Shown here: in pieces, positions 10,300 to 18,967 of the stretch
Layout: every line of letters begins with the position of its first letter
How positions within the stretch are numbered: the first letter of the stretch is position 1
Assembly: GCA_021732085.1 (NCBI GenBank)
Contig: JAKFVQ010000007.1
Span: 1-64,000 of the forward strand
From: Candidatus Obscuribacterales bacterium
GTDB taxonomy: Bacteria; Cyanobacteriota; Vampirovibrionia; Obscuribacterales; Obscuribacteraceae
Length of the DNA stretch: 64,000 nucleotides
Reading direction: 5' to 3'
Position numbers and translations under genes: made by a program
Notes under the pieces: model-generated
The model's input: the letters and a program-made list of their open reading frames with translations, nothing else
What the model was told of the DNA's origin: nothing
Databases searched by the model: none

Positions 10300-10794
10300 T
10301 CACTTAAGCTCGGTGACATCACTAACTTTCAAAAGGCTACATCCTCCGCGTTCAGAGATCCAGCCCTTAACACGTACACGTTTTCCAACAAAGCGGCCCA
10401 TTAATTCAGCGCATCCTTTATAGGCTTTGCTTTTGGCACAAATGTAGAGCTTGCCTTTGTCGTCTACAATCCCGGAGCTAACACCGCCGAGCACGCAAAG
10501 CAACCCACAGGCTTTATGTTTTTCGCCACGACCTTCTCCCATCACGCCTGAACTCCAACACCACGCATCAACGACTTCGCCAACTAATTCAATGGGGCGT
10601 GTTCTGATTTCGCCAATTGGACGTGGCGACAACCTGGCGATATTAGATCCAGATGTACTTTTCTTAGAAGCTCCGGCTTCCGCTTTTGCCACAGGATCAG
10701 AAAATGCATTTTGCGGAAGAAGCGTTTGCGCCAACAAAGCTAGAATGCAAAGACCTTTAGCGGCGAAATGATCGGCCCAATTAACCAGAGGCAT
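10300..10794 (-). CDS. Exported small cysteine-containing protein, OB-fold-like, function unknown
   Basis: 164 residues with an N-terminal signal peptide (hydrophobic GLCILALLAQTLL, ending NAFSD). The mature part has VGEVVDAWCW, then HKACGLLCVLGGVSSGIVDD and a Lys/Arg-rich end (GRFVGKRVRVKGWI). The pattern 'G-V-V-D-x-W-C ... H-K-A-C-x-x-x-C ... G-I-V-D-D-K-G' recurs in small secreted proteins of unknown function and looks like an OB-type barrel; the conserved Cys/His could bind metal or a disulphide. I chose the ATG at 10794 because AAGGTG lies 5 bases before it; an ATG 18 bases upstream has no such site. It starts 4 bases after the preceding gene's stop, so the two are probably translated together. 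Confidence 0.75.
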   Translation of the reverse strand: MPLVNWADHFAAKGLCILALLAQTLLPQNAFSDPVAKAEAGASKKSTSGSNIARLSPRPIGEIRTRPIELVGEVVDAWCWSSGVMGEGRGEKHKACGLLCVLGGVSSGIVDDKGKLYICAKSKAYKGCAELMGRFVGKRVRVKGWISERGGCSLLKVSDVTELK

Positions 10795-10798
10795 TGCA

Positions 10799-11293
10799 TC
10801 ACCTTGATACATAGGAATAATTGATCATGAAATCGGTGGCCACATCCGTGCTGCCTTTTGGCATGATCGTGACGTTCACTTTCCTATCACCTTTGGTGGC
10901 AATGAGGTCGGAGTCCGTTACAGAAGTGAAGCGCCATCCCGTCAAGCTATTCCTGTAGAAATCAATTACTTGGTGTGGCGACGAACTGGTCCCGTAGCGC
11001 AGCCCAATATTCGTTTGACGGCCCTGCGTTCGCTGCAATCCGAAACGGAATTTGGCACCACCTAAATCAGGCAGCTCCGGAAGTGAAACTGGTTTTCGCA
11101 AGGTTTCAAAATAGTTCTTAGTGTCCGAAACCGACGGAGCTAAATTTCCACGAGGACGAATAGGTCTGGCGGGAGGGCGTTGATGCGTCTTTCCCACCGA
11201 CGAAGAAGATTGCGCAGCCGCTGGCATCTGGCTGCAAACGACAAAAGCAAGTAACCCGCCAAATAAAAATATTGATTTTCGAATTGAAAACAT
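10799..11293 (-). CDS. Secreted protein of unknown function with a C-terminal alpha/beta domain
   Basis: About 164 residues. Signal peptide at the start (IRKSIFLFGGLLAFVVCSQ, then PAAAQ). A Ser/Pro/Arg-rich linker leads into a C-terminal domain of pattern PHQVIDFYRNSLTGWRFTSV ... DRKVNVTIMPKG, which resembles secreted proteins where a helix (hxxFYxxxL) is followed by strands around 'GW' and 'KGDRxVxV'. I do not recognise the family by name. The ATG at 11293 is preferred over one 12 bases upstream because of a weak GGTG, but both are possible. It sits 74 bases after the TadG-like gene and 4 bases before the next gene, so all three are probably one transcript. Confidence 0.7.
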   Translation of the reverse strand: MFSIRKSIFLFGGLLAFVVCSQMPAAAQSSSSVGKTHQRPPARPIRPRGNLAPSVSDTKNYFETLRKPVSLPELPDLGGAKFRFGLQRTQGRQTNIGLRYGTSSSPHQVIDFYRNSLTGWRFTSVTDSDLIATKGDRKVNVTIMPKGSTDVATDFMINYSYVSR

Positions 11294-11367
11294 AATGCAC
11301 CACATACAGTATTGGGTTGAAATAGATTGAGAAATAGAGCGGCGTCATCGTGAAAGTGGCAAAGTGC

Positions 11368-13380
11368 TCAACAGGGGCAGCACCAATTTCCGCCGCCAGA
11401 CGCACAATTCCTAAATCGCAGTTTTCCCAGCAGGTTATGGAAACCCGTTCCTGGCCACCACTGTCCTTCATTGTGCGCAGTGCCTGGTTGAGGCGGCGGG
11501 CAGTCCCACGGATTGGGATAGCCTTCTTCTCCCGGCACATTTACGATGCGCCCGTTGAGGTCCACTTCACCTGTCGTGAAACCGACTTTGTTTCCATCAG
11601 GATCAATGTTCGTCAGAGGATTCGGCTTGACAGCGCTTAAAACGAGAGTCTTTGTACTTGGATCGAGATAGATATAGCTCGTTTTCCGAAATGGAACTTT
11701 CGATGAAAACACTGACTCGATTTCCGAATCCGTCGCATCAGGTTTTATCTGGTGCATACGAACCGTCAGATCACGCCTCACCGTATTTGGTGCATTGGAA
11801 TCCAGCAGCAACTCATCAAGTGAACCTTCAGCACTCATTACACAGGGAGCGCTGAAGGCCGGGTAGGGGGCTCCCGGCCCTGGTGGATAGGATGCGTTCA
11901 AATTAAAGTGCTTGAGCCCACTGCATTGACCAGGAGCCACAGCACTTCCGCATCCATCTGAATCCACTGCCGCGCGCACTTGAAGAACAAAACATTTGAA
12001 AGCTTCAACCGCCATAAGATCATTGGCGGTTACAGAATGAGCTCCGGTTGTCGACCCGTAAATTTCTTGAAAGCGACTTACGTTTGCAACACAACTCGCG
12101 TCAGATGGACCAGGTCCGCCCGAAATCGAATTTTTATTCGTACATCGATGTACAGTCTGCCCAACCAGCCCGTAAGCCTCATCCGAACTTAAGTTGGTGG
12201 GGCTATCTATTCCAGACAGCAGATTATTAGGAACCTGTGGTCGCGGAGTATCCGACTTATGAGCTTCAACATAATCGATGACCGCTTGCACTTTGTCAGT
12301 CTTGCCTATGTAGGGTGCCTTCGGCCCGCCGGTGACAAGATCAAGGTGCTCAGGCTGCATCATCAACGTGGTGAAGATGTCTTCTCCACCGCCAACATTG
12401 CCATTGAAGTCGATCTTTGGAAAGCTCTCGCCATTATCAATTTCAATGTAACCGCTGGGGATGGACGCACCAAATTCCATATTCAATGTGCCGACAATAG
12501 CGCATGAACGCGTAAGAATGTCAGCACCGGAACTTGACTCTTTGCCCTTCCCGCCTGACTGAAAGGAATTGGGTGGGATGCGGCTTGCGCCGCCCGAACC
12601 AAGCGGCGAACCCGCGTTGCTGCCAAAGTCATCCACGGAAACAAGGTGAGGTTGCTCTCCCGGACGCAGTGGGACGCCTTGTAACACCACACCCGGCAAA
12701 CTGAGATTGATATTGTTATAGCCAGACAGATATTTTTTCCTGCTTCCGTTAGCAACTTTCTCAACGATGTTATTTGCGTCAGCAAGAAACGCAGCCACAC
12801 TAGCTGGCACTTGTTCAGTTTTGAAAAATACGTTCGCTGCTTTTCTACGCGCCATGAAGGAGCTGTTCGTTTCAGAAGCCTCGTCGCGAATGCTGCCATC
12901 ATTCCTCAACATTCGCGTCGAATTGGGCGAAGACAGCAAAGAGAAATGTCCCTTCAGCTCGTCATGTTTTGATAACTGTGCCGCCAGACGCGCGCCAATT
13001 CCGCCTTCGCCTTCAAGTAATTCAGCTAATTGTCTAGCATGGGCTTTCGCTTCCTCAGTTCCGAGGTCAGCGGCGTTGAGCGTGACTAGAACAGTTTTAG
13101 CAACCAGCCGGTTGAAATTGAGCAGGTTCACCTTTGAGCCAGGATCCAACAATCCCTGAAACTCAGCTACTTCCTTTACGGGATCCGACAAAGTAATGTC
13201 CGGAGATTTTAAAACTTGTTTGGCTACGTTAAGGTTTCCAGCGTCAATCGCGTGCTGTAATTCCTTTCCACCGCCAATAATTTGTATCCAAAAGAAAAAC
13301 GCTACGCCAACGAAAACAACTATCAGGGTAAGGGCAATCACAAGGGCGGTAACACCGCCAGCATCGGACCTCTTATTCAT
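11368..13380 (-). CDS. TadG-like membrane-anchored protein with a large exported domain
   Basis: 670 residues. The N-terminus (residues ~8-35, GGVTALVIALTLIVVFVGVA) is a membrane anchor followed by GGGKELQHAIDAGNL, close to the 'ELQnAaDAaAL' signature of TadE/TadG-like proteins of Flp pilus and secretion systems. The remaining ~600 residues should lie outside the membrane; they are rich in Gly/Ser/Pro/Asn and show no domain I recognise. The last residues are Cys-rich (RFRNCASGGG, NWCCPC). GAGGTGACAA precedes the ATG. No other tad genes are in view, and the type IV pilus genes of the window lie 17 kb away. Assignment to TadG rests on the N-terminus only. Confidence 0.75.
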   Translation of the reverse strand: MNKRSDAGGVTALVIALTLIVVFVGVAFFFWIQIIGGGKELQHAIDAGNLNVAKQVLKSPDITLSDPVKEVAEFQGLLDPGSKVNLLNFNRLVAKTVLVTLNAADLGTEEAKAHARQLAELLEGEGGIGARLAAQLSKHDELKGHFSLLSSPNSTRMLRNDGSIRDEASETNSSFMARRKAANVFFKTEQVPASVAAFLADANNIVEKVANGSRKKYLSGYNNINLSLPGVVLQGVPLRPGEQPHLVSVDDFGSNAGSPLGSGGASRIPPNSFQSGGKGKESSSGADILTRSCAIVGTLNMEFGASIPSGYIEIDNGESFPKIDFNGNVGGGEDIFTTLMMQPEHLDLVTGGPKAPYIGKTDKVQAVIDYVEAHKSDTPRPQVPNNLLSGIDSPTNLSSDEAYGLVGQTVHRCTNKNSISGGPGPSDASCVANVSRFQEIYGSTTGAHSVTANDLMAVEAFKCFVLQVRAAVDSDGCGSAVAPGQCSGLKHFNLNASYPPGPGAPYPAFSAPCVMSAEGSLDELLLDSNAPNTVRRDLTVRMHQIKPDATDSEIESVFSSKVPFRKTSYIYLDPSTKTLVLSAVKPNPLTNIDPDGNKVGFTTGEVDLNGRIVNVPGEEGYPNPWDCPPPQPGTAHNEGQWWPGTGFHNLLGKLRFRNCASGGGNWCCPC

Positions 13381-13533
13381 TTGTCACCTCAGGTTTTGAT
13401 CAAGGACACGCCTAATCTGCTGAAGCGATTCAAAAGAATTGGAACTCGACTGGTACGAAGGCAGCGCGTAAATTCATTAGGGCTTTTCCTGAGACGGAGT
13501 TAAGATCAACCAAGACACGTGAGATATTGTTAA

Positions 13534-13539
13534 TATAAT
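13534..13539 (+). promoter_or_regulatory. Possible -10 element upstream of the TPR protein
   Basis: TATAAT lies only 10 bases before the ATG at 13549. A matching -35 is not evident. If used, the messenger would have almost no leader. Confidence 0.25.
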
Positions 13540-13548
13540 GGACTAAGA

Positions 13549-14415
13549 ATGCGTTTTGGTCAATTGAAATTTTCACGAAAGGTTCAAGCTGCTGGGCTGA
13601 CAACATCCATAGAAGATGCTGCCTCTGCTCGAAAACAACATCTCAGCTCCCACTATTTCGGGCGATCAGCCTTCTTGATCATTGCACTTCTGACTATGCC
13701 GTCTTGCACGAAAACCCGAGGTGACCTGAATATTGCTCAGCTGGAAACGGAGTTTAACGACACAAAGGTTCCCCAAGAAGCGAAGTTATCACACTTGCAT
13801 TCTGCACTTGCCTATACACAAGCAACATTCGGACCTGACAGCAAGAAGACAAGATCAATCTTGATGATGCTGGCGCAATATTATTCCGCACAGCGAGATT
13901 TCGCCACAGCACATGAATATTGGAAAAAGGCATTAGCACTCTGCAATGAGAGCGACAGCTCGGAAATCGAACTCAAGATTAGATGCGTGTCCGGTCTAAT
14001 CGCTTCAGAATGTGCCCAGGGCAAATGTGAAGACTCAAGAGATAGCTACAGGGAGCTTCTGCGCATGAGGACAAGTTTGTATGGCGCGGGAGCCAAGCAA
14101 ACGCTAACTACAAAGAAACTGTTGGCGGAAACCTTTCAAAAGAAAAGGCGATTCTCTGAAGCTGCAACTTTGTATGAGCAGGCAATAAAAGAATGCCCTG
14201 CAAGTAATCAATGGTTCATGAACAGCGCCAAATTATCGCTCGCTCGCTGCTACGCAGAGACAGGAAAAATAAGGGAAGCAAGTGCCATTTTAGATAGGCT
14301 GATTGCTTCGGCAAGAAGGGACAATAATGGACAGCAAAATCCTCTTTTGTTCGAAGCCTTAAAACTAGACTTACAACTAAATCAAAAGCTAGACAAAAGG
14401 GTTCCAAAAGCTTAA
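13549..14415 (+). CDS. TPR-repeat protein, probably membrane-anchored or exported
   Basis: 288 residues. A hydrophobic stretch lies unusually deep (residues ~40-54, SAFLIIALLTMPSC), possibly a lipoprotein signal with Cys54, so the true start may be later than the ATG chosen; no clear ribosome site helps. From residue ~75 on there are tetratricopeptide repeats (HLHSALAYTQATFGPDSKKT, DFATAHEYWKKALAL, RRFSEAATLYEQAIKECP, KIREASAILDRLI). The pattern of two-helix units with 'ATFGPDSKKTR' resembles the TPR half of the Ser/Thr kinase encoded at 54241-56217. Role as a protein-protein scaffold is inferred. It faces away from the TadG-like gene. Confidence 0.8.
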   Translation: MRFGQLKFSRKVQAAGLTTSIEDAASARKQHLSSHYFGRSAFLIIALLTMPSCTKTRGDLNIAQLETEFNDTKVPQEAKLSHLHSALAYTQATFGPDSKKTRSILMMLAQYYSAQRDFATAHEYWKKALALCNESDSSEIELKIRCVSGLIASECAQGKCEDSRDSYRELLRMRTSLYGAGAKQTLTTKKLLAETFQKKRRFSEAATLYEQAIKECPASNQWFMNSAKLSLARCYAETGKIREASAILDRLIASARRDNNGQQNPLLFEALKLDLQLNQKLDKRVPKA

Positions 14416-14441
14416 AGCTGTACGGAGCTTAAAGCTGTACG
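14409..14441 (+). repeat. Tandem 16-bp direct repeat across a stop codon
   Basis: AGCTTAAAGCTGTACG occurs at 14409-14424 and again at 14426-14441, one base apart. The first copy contains the stop codon of the TPR protein. It looks like a small local duplication. Confidence 0.7.
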
Positions 14442-14639
14442 TACGGGACAGACTGTGTCATTAACACAGCGAAAACAGCGACCTTGATTCGTCTTAGGAC
14501 TACAATTGTCCAGATTGTCTCTTTATGCTGTCAAAGATTCTCCCCACATAGCCGCTGATTAACCCCCTCGGGGGGGTGTGAGGGAGTACACCACGGGGTA
14601 AGAGAAACTCGGGATCAGGTTGGTTGCAGTTCCGATAAA

Positions 14640-16145
14640 ATGACAGATAGCTGGCAAGACAAAATTGCTCGATTGCTGAAGCAAGCTAGCGAGTTACGCC
14701 AATTGCTTGATGGCGAGGTCGCTCATCCTGAAGTTCTTTCGGGACTGGGTCGTTTGCGCTTGCGCCTGCAGGGTTTCCTGGTTGACTCTGCTGAGATTCC
14801 AAAGAAGCTGGAAAAAATACTGCATACATTACCGACGAACCCTCCATGCGGTTTGCTGCTGATTGACCAGAAAGGCAAAATAATTCATTGCGATGAACAG
14901 GCACGTTCGCTCTTCGGAGTCGAACCAAGCAATGAAATTTTGAAAAACGAGCAAGCAAAAATCAAGTTTTTGCGTGGAGATATGGAAACTCCCTATACGG
15001 AAGGTGAGCTTCCCTGGACGAAAGCGGAAAAATTGAACGTAGTTGAAACAAACATCCCTCGTATCTTTCTGACGTCGGAAGCACATCCCAATGGACGATG
15101 GGTGGCTTGCACAGTGTCTAAGCTGGGACTTGGCGAAAAGGATAGAAGTAAGTGCATCGCTTTTGTCGACATGCATGAACTTGTCTCCCGAGAGAAACAA
15201 TTAGCGGTTTTAGCTAAGTCGATGGACCGCTTGCTTGCCGATATGGAGAATGTAGCTGCAGAATTCAAGCTGCTCAGCAACCGGCTGCAAAACGGAAATA
15301 CGATGCTGGCAGAAGAGCCCGAGTTCAATATTCCGCGAACCACTGACAGGCCGCCAGTGGTGGATGATGAGCCAAACGGAAACCGCATTAAGCGCGCTCT
15401 GGTAGTCGATGATATTCCCGTCAGTCAGAAGCTGTTGGAAATGCGCTTACGAAAGCTTTCAATCACTTGCGATTATGCCAAGGATGGAAAAGAGGCTGTC
15501 GATAAAGCTGCGAAAAACGACTACGATCTGATCTTTATGGACTGCAACATGCCAGTTATGGACGGCTTCGAGGCCGCACAAGCGATCAGACGAGCAGAAC
15601 TAGAAACTGGCAAACATGTTCCGATTATTGCAATGACCAGCTATGACCGCCCACATGATCGCGAACGTTGCTTATCTGCAGGAATGGATGAATACCTGAG
15701 CAAAAGTGCCAGCGCAAGGCTTTTAGAAGAGATTGTCGACTGGTCATTGCACAGAGGTGATGCTCGACATACACCGCCTGTGGAGGCAGAACTAGAAGAG
15801 GAAGAGCTCGACATTGCGAAGCTCAAGGAAACATATTCATTATATGAGCTGAGCGATTTGCTGAACTCATTTGTTCAAGGCACGAACACGGTTATGCGTT
15901 GCCTTCGAATGGCGATCGATGAAAAAGAGGTGCGCTCTATTGCGCACTTTGCCTACTCGCTTAAAGGTCCGTTCGCAACACTGGGGCTGATTATGACCGC
16001 CCGCCTGACAGCCACGCTGACAGACAGTGCCGAAACAAATGACTGGATCGATGTGGATGAATACTACGATTCACTAGCAGAGAAGTGCAAGCTGTACTTG
16101 CACCAGGTTGATGAATTTAACTCGAAGTTGGAGAAGGCCAAGTAG
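14640..16145 (+). CDS. PAS-like/receiver domain protein with degenerate HPt-like C-terminus
   Basis: 501 residues, no membrane segment. Residues ~65-180 look like a PAS sensor domain (CGLLLIDQKGKIIHCDEQAR). Residues ~252-370 are a complete receiver domain: Asp257/Asp258, phospho-acceptor Asp301 (IFMDCNMPVMDG), Thr333 and Lys355. Residues ~392-495 have the shape of a histidine phosphotransfer (HPt) domain, but where the family has AH-S-LKG, this protein has AYSLKG, putting Tyr439 in place of the phosphorylated His; a His lies three residues earlier (His436). The protein probably receives a phosphoryl group from a separate kinase; the HPt part may only bind partners. No kinase or DNA-binding domain. 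A C-rich/G-rich palindrome lies upstream (about 14560-14580). Confidence 0.85.
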   Translation: MTDSWQDKIARLLKQASELRQLLDGEVAHPEVLSGLGRLRLRLQGFLVDSAEIPKKLEKILHTLPTNPPCGLLLIDQKGKIIHCDEQARSLFGVEPSNEILKNEQAKIKFLRGDMETPYTEGELPWTKAEKLNVVETNIPRIFLTSEAHPNGRWVACTVSKLGLGEKDRSKCIAFVDMHELVSREKQLAVLAKSMDRLLADMENVAAEFKLLSNRLQNGNTMLAEEPEFNIPRTTDRPPVVDDEPNGNRIKRALVVDDIPVSQKLLEMRLRKLSITCDYAKDGKEAVDKAAKNDYDLIFMDCNMPVMDGFEAAQAIRRAELETGKHVPIIAMTSYDRPHDRERCLSAGMDEYLSKSASARLLEEIVDWSLHRGDARHTPPVEAELEEEELDIAKLKETYSLYELSDLLNSFVQGTNTVMRCLRMAIDEKEVRSIAHFAYSLKGPFATLGLIMTARLTATLTDSAETNDWIDVDEYYDSLAEKCKLYLHQVDEFNSKLEKAK

Positions 16146-16503
16146 TCTGTCCTCACTGAGGAGAGGTTCATCAGATGCCGGCGAGAGGCCGGCGGTCCCA
16201 GCAGCATTACTGCGCAGCACATTAGATCTTTGCATCAAGCCGGCCAGAGGTCGCCTCAATTTTAGCTGCAGCAAAAGCGGACAGGATGCCCGCCCTCCCA
16301 TAATTGCAGACTCGCGTTCAATAGGTGCTTACTTCAGAGGAGGCCATGTCAGAAACGACAATTGCCCGCAGCACAGCCATGCGACGCGCGCCGTAGAGCG
16401 CCGCGTGATGCCAAGTCCATGGCGCGATGCCAAGCAGAATAAAAACGCAACAGCTTACTCGTATTGGCTTATAATCTATGGTCTCCAAACCGACGAAACA
16501 ACC
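16146..16503. other. GC-rich intergenic region before the permease pair, repeat-like
   Basis: A hairpin GCCGGC-GAGAG-GCCGGC lies at 16177-16193, 32 bases after the preceding stop, without a T-run. Related GC-rich words follow (GCCGGCCAGAGGTCGCC near 16240, GGACAGGATGCCCGCCCTCC near 16280), giving the look of a short mosaic repeat. A ribosome-site-like GAGGAGGCC before an ATG at 16346 opens only a 16-codon frame. The upstream frame fused to the permease here has no hydrophobic or conserved content. Confidence 0.5.
16470..16475 (+). promoter_or_regulatory. Possible -10 element for the permease pair
   Basis: TATAAT, preceded by TTGGCT, lies 28 bases before the permease ATG at 16504. The -35 region at the right distance (GCAACA) matches poorly. 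The position supports the start chosen for the permease. Confidence 0.35.
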
Positions 16504-17424
16504 ATGTTTGTTCTTGTAATCAAGAGAGCACTTGCAGCTATCCCCGTTCTGTGGATTGTGGCGACTCTTACTTTTATTATGGTTCGAATTGTTCCAGGCG
16601 GTCCATTCGATCTAGATAAAGCATTGCCACCGGAAGTGGTGAAGAACATTCAAGCGAAATATCATCTTGATCGCCCCTTACTAGAACAATATGGCCTCTA
16701 CATGGGACGCCTGATTCAAGGGGATTTAGGCGTCTCATACAAGTATGCCAATCGCACCGTAAATGATATTTTGACAGATGCATTTCCCGTCTCATTACAG
16801 CTAGGCGCCATGGGCTTGCTCCTGGCGGTCATAGTTGGAATTCCACTTGGAACGTTGGCAGCAATCAATCGCGGCTCATGGGCAGACGGCGTTTGCATGC
16901 TCATCGCCACCCTAGGCATCTCCGTTCCTGGGTTTGTTGTGGGGGCACTACTTATATTCGTCTTTGGACTCTGGTTGAAAATTCTGCCGGTAGCTCTCTG
17001 GGAATCGGCGCAACACATGATACTACCAGCAGTGACACTTGCAGCTAGCCCAGCGGCATACTTGGCGCGCTTAACTCGCTCAAGCGTCCTTGAAATTCTC
17101 CAAAAAGATTGGGTTCGAACGGCACGCTGTAAGGGACTGAGTTGGGAACGGACGATAATTCAACACGTACTTCGCAACGCGCTAGTTCCAGTTGTGACAG
17201 TGCTTGGTCCACTCACCGCAATCCTCATTACAGGATCCTTCGTCGTTGAATACATTTACGCTATTCCCGGTATGGGCCGCTTCTTCATTACGGCTGTGAG
17301 CAACCGTGACTACGATCTTATAATAGGAACGACTTTGGTGTTCGGCGGACTACTTATCGTCACAAACACAATAGTCGATATCGCCTATATGTTCCTAGAT
17401 CCTCGCATGAAGGTGGAAGGATAA
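16504..17424 (+). CDS. Peptide/nickel-type ABC transporter permease (DppB/OppB family)
   Basis: 306 residues with about six membrane helices. Inner-membrane half of an oligopeptide, dipeptide or nickel import channel. The start MFVLVIKRALAAIPVLWIVATL is the family hallmark, followed by GGPFD and the VRTARCKGLSWERTI coupling helix (EAA-like loop) and the end FLDPRMKVEG typical of DppB. The frame extends upstream but that part is unlike the family. The stop overlaps the next gene's ATG by one base, so the two permeases are made together. No substrate-binding protein or ATPase gene is adjacent. Confidence 0.92.
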   Translation: MFVLVIKRALAAIPVLWIVATLTFIMVRIVPGGPFDLDKALPPEVVKNIQAKYHLDRPLLEQYGLYMGRLIQGDLGVSYKYANRTVNDILTDAFPVSLQLGAMGLLLAVIVGIPLGTLAAINRGSWADGVCMLIATLGISVPGFVVGALLIFVFGLWLKILPVALWESAQHMILPAVTLAASPAAYLARLTRSSVLEILQKDWVRTARCKGLSWERTIIQHVLRNALVPVVTVLGPLTAILITGSFVVEYIYAIPGMGRFFITAVSNRDYDLIIGTTLVFGGLLIVTNTIVDIAYMFLDPRMKVEG

Positions 17425-18377
17425 TGGCCGTTCCGCCAGAGACGACAGCACCAATTGACCCCGTAAAAGAATCAGCCGCGGCGCCCAGAACAGAGCACCA
17501 CGGACTTTGGATGCAAGCCTGGAAGCGTTTGCAAAAAATGCCGGGCGCAATGATTTGTTTTTGGACAATCGTCCTGCTTGTAGTAATGTCAGCATGTTCA
17601 TGGCTAAATGTGCCGCTTACAGAATTTCGCTACGACCAAACGAGCACTGAAATTTTGGCGAATCCTTCTGCAACGCACTTAATGGGCACCGATGAACTTG
17701 GGCGCGATATGTTAGCACGCATCATCTTCGGCGCGCGTTTATCAATTGCGATAGGCTTAGTGACAGCAGGCATTGCGTTCGTTATTGGCACCGTTTACGG
17801 GTCAATCGCCGGATTCTATGGCGGCAAAATCGATAGTGTGATGATGAGAGGCGTAGATATTGCATACGCGTTGCCGGAATTATTGGTGATGATTCTCGTC
17901 GGAGTTTTGCTTGAGAAAGTAGAGATTTTTGGTCAGCCAGTAGGACGCGGAACATTCGGAATTCTGATCGCATTGGGGCTGGTAAGCTGGATGGGAACCT
18001 CACGATTAGTGCGCGCACAACTTCTGCAACTTCAGAGCGAAGAGTTCATCGATGCTGCTAAAGCGGCGGGACGCGGAACAGCAGAAATCATAATCAAGCA
18101 TATGCTGCCAAATGCAATGGGTCCGATTATTGTCGCACTCACCTTTACCGTTCCATCGGCAATCCTTTCCGAGTCAACACTGAGTTTCATCGGTCTTGGA
18201 CTGTCACCGCCCGCCTGTAGTTGGGGGACGCTGGCTAGTGACGGCTGGCGCTCGCTGCGCACGCATCCGCATCTAATTCTTTTTCCAAGCCTCTTCATTT
18301 TTATCACCGTATTGTCTTTCAACTTACTAGGCGACGGTCTTCGCGATGCGTTGGACCCTCGAACGAGGCGTCGTTAG
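17424..18377 (+). CDS. Peptide/nickel-type ABC transporter permease (DppC/OppC family)
   Basis: 317 residues, partner of the preceding permease. The N-terminal cytoplasmic arm leads to a first helix (MICFWTIVLLVVMSAC), then THLMGTDELGRDMLARIIFG, the classic DppC signature, and the coupling loop EFIDAAKAAGRGTAEIIIKH. It ends NLLGDGLRDALDPRTRRR, the normal family end. The ATG overlaps the stop of the preceding gene (TAATG). The operon stops here: the usual DppD/DppF ATPases and the binding protein are missing, so they must be encoded elsewhere. Confidence 0.92.
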   Translation: MAVPPETTAPIDPVKESAAAPRTEHHGLWMQAWKRLQKMPGAMICFWTIVLLVVMSACSWLNVPLTEFRYDQTSTEILANPSATHLMGTDELGRDMLARIIFGARLSIAIGLVTAGIAFVIGTVYGSIAGFYGGKIDSVMMRGVDIAYALPELLVMILVGVLLEKVEIFGQPVGRGTFGILIALGLVSWMGTSRLVRAQLLQLQSEEFIDAAKAAGRGTAEIIIKHMLPNAMGPIIVALTFTVPSAILSESTLSFIGLGLSPPACSWGTLASDGWRSLRTHPHLILFPSLFIFITVLSFNLLGDGLRDALDPRTRRR

Positions 18378-18398
18378 CTGATTCCACTCATCATGAAT

Positions 18399-18680
18399 TC
18401 ACGGCAAGCAGAAATCTGCGCTAACAGGCGCAGAAAAATGCAGGGCTTGCATGAATGACAAGTATCCATTAAGGGAAGCAAAAAACTCTTGCAAAAGCGT
18501 TTTAATTGAGTTTTCGGACTGTCGCACATAATTCTCCAAGATAAAATTTTCGAACTCAACTCCGAAGGAACTGACGAGCAACAGGTCTTGAAGCCTCAAT
18601 AATGCACCCGAAAAACCGGATGGACAATCCATTCCAAAACCTTGCACTAAGAAGCCGCAAACTTTTACGTCCTTAATCAT
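18399..18680 (-). CDS. Possible small hypothetical protein
   Basis: A 93-codon frame from an ATG (complement of 18678-18680) in an otherwise empty 590-base gap. Its codon use is mixed and gene-like and the product has amphipathic helices (LLRLQDLLLVSSFGVEFENF, SIKTLLQEFFASLNGYL). No good ribosome site and no recognisable family; no membrane segment. It could be a chance frame or a decayed gene. The rest of the gap (18681-18967) shows nothing I can name. Confidence 0.35.
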   Translation of the reverse strand: MIKDVKVCGFLVQGFGMDCPSGFSGALLRLQDLLLVSSFGVEFENFILENYVRQSENSIKTLLQEFFASLNGYLSFMQALHFSAPVSADFCLP

Positions 18681-18967
18681 GGTCCATTTGTAGTATCGAG
18701 CATATGAGAAATGCTGTCGATTGCCGAGTGTTCCCCTGGAACCTTCCACTCAAAGTTTTGTCTTTTTCCATGTAAATCAGAACAACGAACAGCTCACAGA
18801 AAAGATGGGATAAAGAACTATTCGCGAGGCAGCCTAACTTGAGAGCGGACTTGTTAACGCTGCCTCCTCCCATCCTCTCTGCTTCCCGGCAGTATCTGTG
18901 ATCTTCGAAAAACCTGTGGCACGGCACTTATTTCAGTATCGTCCGCAGTATCATCGGGGAGGACGAA

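Noticed and set aside
14555..14585. C-run/G-run palindrome (ACCCCC-TCG-GGGGGGT) as a terminator
   Set aside because: Strong stem but no T-run and no room for a useful loop. It could affect expression of the receiver gene but I cannot assign a role.
16108..16503. N-terminal extension of the DppB-like permease
   Set aside because: It has no resemblance to the family, contains GC-rich palindromes, and overlaps the end of the receiver gene. A -10 element lies just before the true ATG.
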